Shown piece by piece: positions 21,507 to 30,794 of a stretch of 64,000 nucleotides of DNA. Source of the DNA: Panagrolaimus kolymaensis (taxonomy: Eukaryota > Nematoda > Chromadorea > Rhabditida > Panagrolaimidae); the NCBI GenBank assembly GCA_028622995.1, contig JAJQJQ010000002.1:10602001-10666000 (forward strand). The letters run 5' to 3'. Position 1 is the stretch's first letter; every line of letters starts with the position of its first letter. The notes under the pieces were generated by a model. That model made no database searches. It was not told the origin of the DNA and worked only from the letters and a program-made list of their open reading frames with translations. Position numbers and translations under genes: made by a program.

Positions 21507-21691
21507 TCAATCGTGCTTTATTCGTTGAGCACCGGCTAGAGTATCTTCGTCCATCGAAGAATGTTTTTTCAACAGTTTTGGTGCGGTTATTTGACTTTTT
21601 AATGATTGTTGATATTTTTCTTTTATTTCACGCCATTCAAGGATTACAATACCAAAAATCTTAACATAAAAATGCAAGTTATGTTTCAACC
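21507..21691 (-). pseudogene. Possible terminal exon of an unrecognised gene
   Basis: On - a strong acceptor (T run, then GCAG) ends just before 21691. An open frame follows for about 60 codons to a stop at 21507; its middle and end (LEWREIKEKYQQ, SSMDEDTLAGAQ) are hydrophilic and coding-like. No upstream exon could be joined in frame, so it may be a remnant. Function unknown. Confidence 0.35.
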
Positions 21692-21808
21692 TGCAAAAAA
21701 AAAAGAGTTAACGTAAAATCCTCGCATGATTTGATCGAGAAGTTAAAAAATTAAAGCGGCTGAACCTCCAAAACCGCTTACACGATTTGAACGAAAAACA
21801 ACGCAAAG

Positions 21809-21841
21809 TTTGTATTTGAAATCCTTTATTTCAAATACAAA
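21809..21841. repeat. Perfect hairpin, 14-bp arms, 5-nt loop
   Basis: TTTGTATTTGAAAT (21809-21822) pairs exactly with ATTTCAAATACAAA (21828-21841) around loop CCTTT. A weaker hairpin (AAGCGG with CCGCTT) lies about 40 bp upstream. No neighbouring gene uses it as a clear terminator. Confidence 0.7.
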
Positions 21842-22518
21842 ATATCACATACAAAAACAAAGAAACAAATACAACAACAAAACACAATACAAAACAAAGA
21901 TAACATAAAATCAACAAAGCATGAAACAATGACGAAACAAATACTGATTTACTGATTAGTCAATTTATTAAAGGAAGTAACAAGTAATGCCCTCATTCTC
22001 ATCACTCATATATTTGTAGTAAGCATGTTATAAACGACTGTCAAAAATCGAATGGAAAAATGAAATAATATGAAAACCATTATGAAATGGTTTTGCCATT
22101 CAATCAAGGATTTTTAAGATATGTAAAAAGAAAATCTAACACATTTTTTTGTTTCTTCTTCAAATTTTTGATAAACGAAGGATGAATATTTATTTTCTCC
22201 TTGCAATGAACGTTGTTTTTTGAATTAAAAAGTTTTATTTTAAAAATAGATTTATTTTTCAATAAAAAATTCAGAAGCAATTCAAATACATAAGAAATTC
22301 AAACAATAAATGGTAAACTTAGTAAAAAGCTTCTCCGCCACGACAAGGCGTTTACCATGGAGAAGGTTAGATGAAGAAAAAACCTGAAAAAAACCTGAAA
22401 AAAAAAATGAAAATTTTTGAAAAAGAATTGAACTTTCAACCTTCCTACCAACAATCGTCTGCTTTCCCACTGCTCCATAACGGGCAAAATATTTCAATTT
22501 AAAAAATGCTCATTCCTC
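21842..22518. other. AT-rich intergenic sequence, no gene seen
   Basis: Begins with an A/C-rich low-complexity run (CAAATACAACAACAAAAC). Two overlapping - strand frames of 60-70 codons at 22282-22497 have no splice or domain support. Confidence 0.5.
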
Positions 22519-22620
22519 AACACTTTTTTTGTCTATAAACAAATTATGAAATGAGAAAATTTCAAAAACTTCTTTTTTTGAAACTTCCTCATCTCATAAT
22601 TTGCTTTTAGACACAGTGTT
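22519..22620. repeat. Imperfect long hairpin, about 45-bp arms (pre-miRNA-like or foldback)
   Basis: The left arm (from AACACTTTTTTTGTC to TTTCAAAAA, 22519-22568) pairs with the inverse of 22575-22620 (from TTTTTGAAAC to CACAGTGTT) with scattered mismatches and small bulges. The core AAATTATGA/TCATAATTT pairs fully. It lies about 15 bp beyond the polyadenylation signal of the PDZ gene. Confidence 0.6.
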
Positions 22621-22633
22621 AAAATAAAATCTA

Positions 22634-22639
22634 TTTATT
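22634..22639 (-). terminator. Polyadenylation signal of the PDZ gene
   Basis: AATAAA on -, about 145 bp beyond the stop at 22782 and about 85 bp beyond the alternative stop at 22720. Confidence 0.5.
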
Positions 22640-22781
22640 GGAAAAAACATAAATATATATAAGGCGACGGTAAATAAATTATAGTAATAAATAGTTTTTT
22701 AATCTTCGTCCCATAAGCTTCAATAAAACGACTCCCCATCCATTTTTATAATTGCACCACGAAATTCTTCATCAAACATTT

Positions 22782-24923
22782 TTATGCCTAAAAAAGAACC
22801 ATAAATTAGTAAATGAAAATGAAAACAACAACTATGCATAATTATTATTTATGCTTGAATTACTATCTTAAGAGGCATAAAAATGGAGTAAAAAACTTAC
22901 TTCAAAAACATCAGCCTTAGTTTTATCAACGTTAATAGCAAAAGGCAAAGCTTCCATCTTCAAAACATTTACAATCATGAATTCCACAAACTCTTCCATA
23001 TTACGAGTAATAATATTGACGTTATTCTAAAAGATAATACATAGTGAAAAAGATATCGATGAATTTGATTTTTGACATACCAAATTGTAAGCATAGTTTT
23101 GATTTTGATTCTTTGAAAATTTGATTTGAATAATGGAAGTTTCATTTTTTGCATGCAAAATATAAACAACTTTTTCGCTTTCATAACCAATTACAACAAG
23201 ATAATCCCCAGTTTTCTTCAAAAGGTAATCAATTTCAAATTGAGTTATACCGAAATAAACAAATGGGTAATAAATTTCCGAAATGATCTCGGCAAAATGA
23301 AATGATGCTTCAGGTTTCTTGAATTTTTTAGATACGGTATTGAAGGTTCTCAAACAACAATTAAGTTCTTTCCCTTTCATCATCTTTTTGACGGCATCAA
23401 AACGAAATTCATCCACAGCTCTTTCAACAGTCAAACAGACTTCATTATATTCACTCTAAAGTTTAAATGTTTGATGAAATAGATGATTGAATTAGGAAAA
23501 CAATGAACTCACATTTAAATGAGTCAAAATTTCATGCTTCAAAATATCAACATTTTTAGTGAGTTTGACATCAGCCGGAATAATACGGTCACCTTTAACG
23601 AGATAATTCACAAAAATGCTTTCTGAAAGATAACCAAATAATTTTTTAGTAAAGTGATAAAACATTTATGTCTCCCCTTTATGATTGTTATTAAGCTCTT
23701 TCAAAGGCTTTAATCAAAAAAGGTTTGACAATTATAAATTTGGAAAAAACGAACCATTTGGTACGTCTTTAACAAGAAATTTATCACCACATTGAAGTAA
23801 ACAAATATCCATATTACGATGCTTTGCGTTATTTTTTATACAGTACACTTTATAAACGAATCCAGTATTCTTATGGAGAATCATAGATAGTCTCTTTGGT
23901 AATTCAACATGCTAAAAATAATAATTTAACTTTTGAAAAACAAGCACTTATAAATTAAAAAAGTATCAACTGTTAAGCCAAAAACGTGAGGGATTCAACG
24001 AGTATTTCACGATAAAGTCTCAAAAAAAGTATCGTCTGTTTCGATAAAAAAAAAGGCGAGAATCTCCCCAAGCTAAAGAAAGAAAAATTTATTTTTTAAG
24101 TTTTAGTTAATCTTAATCCAACACGAAGAATACATGAAATCAACCCTTCCTTGCGGAAAGGTGATATGATAAAAAACTTTAAAAAAGAAAATCTTTAAAA
24201 TATTTGATGTTTTACCTAGATTGCTTTAAAAGCGATTTGATTAAAGAAAAAGTAACAATTTGAAACCTTTGAAAATGTTTGAAAAAGTTTTCTTTGTTCC
24301 ATTTTTTTCATACAACTATAATATTATATTTGGCATCGAAACAAATGATTGGAAACAAAATATTGTAATCTTTGTCTTGACTTTTACTCCAATAATCCTT
24401 CATAAACATTGATATGTTAACAGTTGCTACTTTTCTAATAATTTTTGATAACCGATTTATAGTTAGCTTACCTGTTTTTGAGATGTAATGTGATACAAGC
24501 CAGGATGTTCAAGCATTTGCATAAATTGTTCATATGACTTCACAAGCTTTTTGTTAACCTTAAAAAGCAAATTATTAGTATTACAATTTTAAAAGTTAAA
24601 GACTTTACAGTGCGAATAACATAGCCTATCTTCAAATTGTCAAATGCGGGTCCATTTTTATCGATTGAGATGATTTCCATATCAGAATCGACTTTAAATC
24701 CCATATTGTCGCCAGTTCGAAGATAAAGTAATAAATGTTTGAGTTCAGGAAGATCTTCAAAGGAAAGTTGATCATCGTTATCTGTAGCTTTGTAAAAGTT
24801 CTTTAATGATTTCACATTTGTTTTGCTTTCTTTAGATATATCCAAATGTTTTGAAGTTTCTGCATCACCTTCAATTTTCTGGATAGCAGTGTTTTTCATA
24901 CTAACAGTAGCTGAATCCTTCAT
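22782..24923 (-). CDS. Two-PDZ protein with degenerate SH2-like domain, 391 aa, 7 exons
   Basis: Exons on -: 24923-24609, 24558-24472, 23911-23755, 23622-23513, 23455-23081, 23026-22901, 22787-22782; all join in frame. The N-terminus (1-60) is polar. PDZ1 is about 66-130: NMGF carboxylate-loop-like motif at 73-76, then ISIDKNGPAFDNLKIG. PDZ2 is about 137-235: GFVYKVYCI, then GDRIIPADV, closing in LTVERAV. Residues 284-360 resemble SH2 (YFGITQFEIDYLLKKTGDYLV, then YILHAKN), but the phosphotyrosine-binding Arg of FLVR is Val311, so phosphotyrosine binding is unlikely. It is probably a scaffold or adaptor. A 560-bp intron (24471-23912) carries a degraded exon copy on +. The start follows an acceptor ending at 24940, with a 16-nt 5' UTR, fitting trans-splicing. 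The last exon is doubtful: this frame stops after one codon, while a +1 frame stays open to 22720. Confidence 0.75.
24014..24168 (+). pseudogene. Degraded copy of an exon fragment inside a PDZ-gene intron
   Basis: Aligns over about 155 bp with 25158-25314: AAAGTCTCAAA, CCCCAAGCTAAAG, CAACACGAAGAATACAT and TGCGGAAAGGTGATATG are shared. This copy has frameshifts and stops relative to the other. It lies antisense in the 560-bp intron of the - strand gene and may account for that intron's unusual length. Confidence 0.65.
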
Positions 24924-25167
24924 CTTGATATAAATATTACTAAAAAAGAAATAATGGTATTAATAATGTTTTTTTATATTAACACATTCAAAAAAGCTTT
25001 TTTTTTCATTATTGTTTAGTTTGTCACTTCACTTCATCACTTAATATCCTCCTTCTTGGGAGCTGCAAAATCACCAAAAAAGAGAGCAAACTCATTGCTA
25101 AATCCTATGGTAAAAGTTCTTTGAAAATCGCAAAAAAAAGGGAGCAACATGGGCGGTAAAGTCTCAA

Positions 25168-25314
25168 ATGATGTATCGTGTGCTTGGCGAAAAAAACCGC
25201 GAGCACTTCCCCAAGCTAAAGGAAGAAAATTACATTTTTAAAGTTTTAGATGATCCAATCCAACACGAAGAATACATTAAATCATGCATTCCCTGCGGAA
25301 AGGTGATATGTTAA
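25168..25314 (+). pseudogene. Open exon-like fragment, 48 codons, product unknown
   Basis: Open frame from ATG to TAA; its middle reads EHFPKLKEENYIFKVLDDP and then IQHEEYIKSCIPCGK, clearly coding-like in composition. AAG/GTGATATG near 25302 could be a donor, so the true exon may end there. No flanking exon joins it. A decayed duplicate lies about 1.1 kb away at 24014-24168. I read it as a fragment of a duplicated gene of unknown family. Confidence 0.4.
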
Positions 25315-27396
25315 AAAACTTCCAAAATGAAAAGTTTTATCCATAGTCTCAAAAAATAGTAATTGTCCTTTCAAGAGCATTGTTGCATCTTTAAGCCAAA
25401 CATTCTAACATTACAAAGCTATGATGAACCATGGAGCTTAAGGATAATCCTATCATCTCGAAAGTTGTTAAATCTAAGAAAAATAATCAATTTGATGATG
25501 TCGTATAATCTTAATAACCCTTAACTTAATGCTTCATTCAAGCAAATAATCTAACATACAAGCGATGCATCATGCATCCAAGATGCTAATGCATATGTAA
25601 GCCTCAACCCCAGGAGCTTATGGTGTGTTGGAAAGTCTTTCACAACATCTTAAACGCTACGGCTAATAAGGCATTATCTCCCTAAACATGTCGGAGAACC
25701 AAAATGTGCAACAGTAAAAGTTGTGATGCTTGCAGTTGCATAAGCACCTAATACAAGCATTCTTATATGAAACTAGAAAACTAAGAAAAACGTATCTCAA
25801 TCCTTTGGGGAAGGTTCAAAAAGGTTCAAGTGACTGAATACAAACCCCAGGCCAACTCACTCTCAAAGGGTTAAAGCTTAAAAGAAGCAAAAGGTATGGA
25901 AGGCTCAAGCTTGCCTTAAAGCTATAGTAAGAAGCGGCAAAAGCTTTGTTGGTTGTATGATAAAGGAAAGTTAACAATTAGCACTTGACTATGTGCAGTA
26001 CTAGGACATTACAAACACAATAAAACTCATAAAAAAAGTTAAAAATATTAATACAACTCATCCCCAAACATGTGTCAAAAGCCAAACAATAGTCTCCCCA
26101 AAGTTTTCGTTGATGTACAAACAAATATCACTCAAAAAGTTGTCATGAGATTGGAAAGCTTATTCAGCAATGAACTCCATCAAACATTCCCCAAATAAGT
26201 TAGCAATATCTTCAATATTACAATCATATCAAGTTATCCTTTGATTTGTAAATCATGTATCAGTGTGTGTATCTTCTACGCTTTTGTAAATCATATTTTT
26301 CTTTTATATTATGTATTGGAAGGTGTCGTGTTCAAGAATGTTTCAGTATAGTTTTTGTGGTAAAAATGAAGTGACAAAACTAAACAATAACATAAGCAAA
26401 AGCGTTACATCCGAGAAACAAAGAAAAATGTAAAACTACTAACCTCTTTTTGGATCAATTCTAACAATAACAATGTTCAGGGCTTTAAAAAGCTTTCGAT
26501 ATTTTGTTAAAACTTATTTCAGCTTTGATAATTGTTTGCGCTGAAAAATTAATGGTTTTTGAAGTAAAAAAGGAAGGAAAAGAGAACCAACCTTTATAAA
26601 AGCTTGCCTCTCAAATTGTCAATTTTAGATGAAGAGTTTGTTTTTGTAACAGTCGAAAAAAATGGGGAAAGATTGCTGAAGGAAAAGAAAAAAAGTTAGG
26701 ATGAAGCTCAGAAAAAAACATGCAAAATTTTTTATTTTGCAAGCAGACGATGATCGTCTCGAGAAAAATTTTTAGCTTGGGAAAAAATAGCAGCTGTTTT
26801 TTGATTGAAAAGCTTCAACAAAAAAATATAGCTGGCGACACGCAACAAAAATGCTTTAGAAATGCTTGCGAAAAATGAAACCTTTTTTCTTCATCGAAAT
26901 CCAACTTTCTATGAAGTTTTTGGATTGATTTGGTACTTTGTAATCTTCAAAAAATAATTTACTAATCTGCAAACATGAAACATTAATGTTTGACATAATT
27001 TATTGCAACAAAAAAGAGACAATTCTAAGAATTTTAGGGCTAAAATATGAGAGACTTGTAAACAAACATAATTCATTGAAGAAATAATTAAAGATTAGAA
27101 AGATAAATATTTCTGAGTCGTAAATAAACGAATACACAACATTAGTAAGTTATAAGTATCGATAAAATAATCTTAAAGATTCGAATAAAAAGTTTTCAAC
27201 CAAAAAAATGCAAGAACAAAAAAGAAGAGAGGCTTCGATGACCTTGAAGCAATGAATTGAGAAACAACAAAATAGCTTTTTTATTTGATATTGCTTCAAT
27301 AAATATTTTTATAGTTGTAAAGCATGGAAGAAAATTAAAAAGAAAATAAAGAATGGATAACTTTAAACTACGAAGGCTTCAATCTTCCTTCACCTT
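25315..27396. other. 2 kb AT-rich intergenic, nothing recognised
   Basis: No frame longer than about 60 codons and no convincing exon chain on either strand. Small perfect palindromes occur (GATGCATCATGCATC near 25564 and AGACGATGATCGTCT near 26742) but have no clear role. Confidence 0.5.
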
Positions 27397-27684
27397 TCAT
27401 GGATTTGCCGAATAATTATTTTTGATTTTCCAAATCAAAGCATAAAAAATATTATGAAGATTAAGTTCGTTCATGTTAAACATATTTCGTTCAATCGTAA
27501 AAATATTTTCATAATCAAACTCCAAAAATTTTGAGAAATAATTGAAAAATGTTTGAAAGTTTACTTCTTCGAAGGTCATGAAAACTCTGAATCGATGGAA
27601 GAAAAAATTAGTAAAAAATGAATATCACCTTTTCCATTGACATATTTTATTTGAATTCTCCATTTCAAAAACTATGGAATCCAT
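27397..27684 (-). CDS. Small two-exon gene or 3' gene fragment, 81 aa
   Basis: Exons on -: 27684-27629 and 27586-27397, joined in frame by a 42-bp intron (GTGATA...TTCAG). The protein is rich in Phe, Asn and Glu (VFMTFEEVNFQTFFNYF, then FDYENIFTIERNMF) and has no recognisable domain, signal peptide or membrane segment. The ATG is the first in frame after a stop about 30 nt upstream, and no acceptor precedes it. It may be an intact small gene or the 3' end of a truncated one. The frame across the intron is the main evidence that it was coding. Confidence 0.5.
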
Positions 27685-28943
27685 ATTCGAATGAATTTCA
27701 TCGAAATTTTATCGAAAAAAACAGCAAAAAGTAAAACTTTAAAATACCGTAACCGTTAAACATCTTTGAAGCAACACCTTGAATGGCATTAATTTACAAT
27801 AACAACTGAGAATTGAAAGATAAAATAAATTCTAATATTCATGTTTTTGACAAATAAATATAATTCAATCAAATTATTCTCTCAAAAAAGTAAAAAACAT
27901 TTACTAACCGTAATCCTTGAAAGCCTTTTGAAGCCATGTGGACTTCGTTGATAAAGTTTTTCCATAAAAAAAGTTAAAATCCTTTAAAAAGATGAATAAT
28001 GAATCGTTTGACAAACAGGAAATTTGAAAATCCTTAAATAAATTTGGTAAATTTTAGATAACCAAAAACAAAAATACAAAATTTTATGTAAACATAAAGA
28101 GGTCCATAAATTGGGTGGTTTTGTTGCTCTTTTTCCACCTAAAAAACATTATTTCAGTTTTTTTTTGATGAAACGACAAATCGTTGTTAGATTCCGCATA
28201 AAAAAATGCTTTGGAATTCACATAACAAAATAATAATAATAAGGAATCATGTTGTTGATCCACCATTGAAGAAACAAATAATTATTATTTTTACTGTTTG
28301 TTGCAACTCTTTGAACACAACTTATTCTCTCGCAACTGTTTGGTTGTTCTTATTTCCACCAAATCCAAGAATCCTTCCATTTTTTAGAAGCCAATTCCTT
28401 TCACTTTAAACATTCGAAAAAAGCATTAATAATATTCTCATAAAAAATAACAAAACAAGTTCCATCTTCGCTTCCTTTAATTTTTTTGTTAAACATCGAA
28501 AGCTTCTTAGTCCTTTTTGATTTATTTATTTGTTATAAATTAGTCTCGATTTTTATAGTTAAAATTATGAGAAAAAATAATATTTGGTTGATCGTATTTT
28601 TTACATCGGAAACAAAGCAGATGACAACACAAAATTTGTCCATACAAAACTTCCTTTTGGGCTTTACAACGAATAATACAGTACCATGTGAAACATTCAT
28701 TCTGCTGCTTCACTTTTTTTGTTGTTGCTTCAAGCCTTCGAAGTTTTTAGTTTCGCTTTTGTTCTCGTTTTTTACTTGCATTTTTCCTTATCTAAAAAAA
28801 GTATTATTAAAAGGTTTTGAACACCCTCAGTTGTTTGAGATAGTAGTAACTTTTTTTGTGTTTTCATGACGTGTTTAACGCGCTTTTATCATTTGTGTAC
28901 CTTTTTCTTAGTTATTGCATAACTTTATTTTTCTAATTTTTAG
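27685..28943. other. Intergenic, no supported gene
   Basis: AT-rich. A - strand frame at 28084-28266 and a 127-codon + frame at 28486-28869 (TTG start, very Phe/Leu/Cys-rich) lack splice sites or domains and look like chance. Confidence 0.45.
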
Positions 28944-29462
28944 ATCATATGATCAACAGTCCATAATCGACTTTTATGTTACACATTTTTGCTCCAACGA
29001 AGTTCTCACTGGTACTTTGAGTAAGTTTTATAGCTTTCTTACACTCTAACAACGCTGTTTTTTAGAGTATTCAACTTATGAAGCTGTTGAACTTTTCGCC
29101 GATATTATGAAAGACACTAATACGTTGATTTTACGTGATAATGATAAGTTTATTGGAATGAATTCTCTCAAAAAAGTTTACCTCAAAGGACTTCCAAATC
29201 ATGGTGTTCAACGTATGAATGATTATGGATAGTTTGCTTTACTTTTTATTTATCATCGAAAGTTATTTTTACTGTTTTAGTTGTCGACAATGGTACCTAC
29301 AAATCACGTAAGAATAACATGATCGTCGCCTTATTGGAATCTGTTAAACTCAATATTTTCAATGAAATGGTCTTCCCTTGCACGTATGTTGATAGTATCT
29401 TTGAATTTCGTACAACTTGTTATGGTAAAAAGTTTGCTGAATATCTCGCTAAAACTGGCTAA
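28944..29462 (+). CDS. Three 3' exons of an unrecognised gene (5' part not found)
   Basis: Exons 28944-29020, 29066-29212 and 29281-29462 join in frame (phases 1 and 1) and end in TAA, giving about 134 residues. The first exon opens after TTTTTAG with no in-frame start, so upstream exons are missing, lost or unseen. The sequence looks coding throughout (YSTYEAVELFADIMKD, then LKKVYLKGLPNHGVQ, LESVKLNIFNEMVFPC, TCYGKKFAEYLAKTG). I recognise no domain. It lies 80 bp before the kinase pseudogene on the same strand; both could be parts of one duplicated, broken segment. Confidence 0.55.
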
Positions 29463-29539
29463 AGGAAGATATAGTGAATTCTATTAATGTGTAAATTTAC
29501 TTTTGTTGTAACTAAATGTGTTAAAAGTTTATCTTTCAG

Positions 29540-30180
29540 GATTTTGATATTGCTGGTCAATACGATCTTATGCTACCTGATTTTCAATATATTGGTGGTG
29601 GAACTTTATGGTATCATTTGGTGGAAGAAAAATCAACGATTTCATTGGAAGCAAAACGAACTATTCTATGGCAAATTGCACGTGGTCTTGAATTCCTTCA
29701 TTGAAACAAATTAACTCATGGGTGAGTTTTTTTTAATATTACTCTACTAAACTTCATTATTTTCAGCGATCTCAAAACTTACAACATTGCTTTGACGTAT
29801 GATGGCCATGTTAAACTGTTGGATTTTAATAATTCTCGTTTGATTGACAAAAAAGAAAAGTTTCCTCAACGTTCGATGTGTTATCAAGCTCCTGAAGTAT
29901 TTATGGGTATTAAAGCTGGATTGGCTTCTGATTTATGGTCTTATGGTGTTGTCGTGACTCACTTGATAACAGAAGAATTGGTTTTTCGACATGTTATTCC
30001 TTTGATTGGTTCATTACTGGCAAAAACGATTGAAACTGAAAAGGAAAGTGCTGATAAATATGTTCATGATCAAATGAAAATTAAGCCATCAAATAGAAAA
30101 CATAAAGTAAGTAAAACGGTTTTTTTCAAAAATGCTTCTCATTGACCATCATTCAAACCTGATTATGTTTATAGTACATA
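29540..30180 (+). pseudogene. Broken, 5'-truncated copy of the protein kinase gene
   Basis: Near-identical to the - strand kinase from its hinge (GGGTLWYHLVEEKS) through its intron (29721-29766, same place) to about FKPDYV, in inverted orientation. Breaks: TGA replaces a Lys codon just before the catalytic loop (FLH, stop, NKLTHG); DLKTDN has become DLKTYN; and a second stop lies near 30145 where the intact gene continues. The Lys/Arg-rich insert of the activation segment is shorter here. The ATP-binding lobe is missing: before the shared CAATA the sequence is unrelated (DFDIAGQYDLMLPD) and follows an acceptor at 29539. It cannot make a working kinase. Confidence 0.85.
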
Positions 30181-30794
30181 CTGCTAACACATTCACAAGA
30201 CAAAGCACCTATTAGACTTAATTTTCATTGATATGATGTTGTGCTCCTTTCAACAACTTTTATAACATTTGTTTTACCCTTGGAGTTGCTTGTTTTCCAT
30301 ATTCTTTGCTGCATTTTATGACGAAAACAAACTTCCTTGAGGTTGTTCTTAAACTTAATAACCTCGTTAAAAACTTTTTTTCTATTTATTTAACGAAGAG
30401 AGCGAAACCTCCATTTAAATAAAGGAGCTTTTTCACTTACCCTATATTTTCTTTTTGTTAGCCCTTTCTTCTTCTTTGCTTGGGATCAAGATTTTTGCCC
30501 TTTCCTCAAAACTCTTACTTTTTATGGCCATCTTTCTTTCATCATTTTTTGTGTCATCTTGTTTATGACATCGTTACATGGTCACATCCTTTGATTAGTT
30601 AAACGTCTGCGAATTGGTGAATCTGAATTTCATTTGCCATTTTTCGCTTACAATTAACAAATTTTGGATGTTGTGTAATCATTGATTCATGCATGCATCA
30701 TGTTTTGTATCACCTTTCTTTTTTTACTTTGTTTTTGTTGTATCATATTCTTTTATTTGTATGTTTGTTTATTCATGTTTGTGTTTGTTTTTTG
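30181..30794. other. T-rich intergenic sequence, no gene seen
   Basis: T-rich on +. A 70-codon frame at 30682-30894 is hydrophobic and runs into the satellite, so I do not treat it as a gene. Confidence 0.5.

Noticed and set aside
22420..22490. tRNA-like sequence on - (TGGAGCAGTGGGAAAGC with GGTTGAAAGTTCAATTC)
   Set aside because: It faintly resembles A and B boxes, but no acceptor stem pairs and no anticodon arm is evident.
28486..28869. 127-codon + frame
   Set aside because: It starts at TTG, is dominated by Phe, Leu and Cys from T-rich DNA, and has no splice or domain support.
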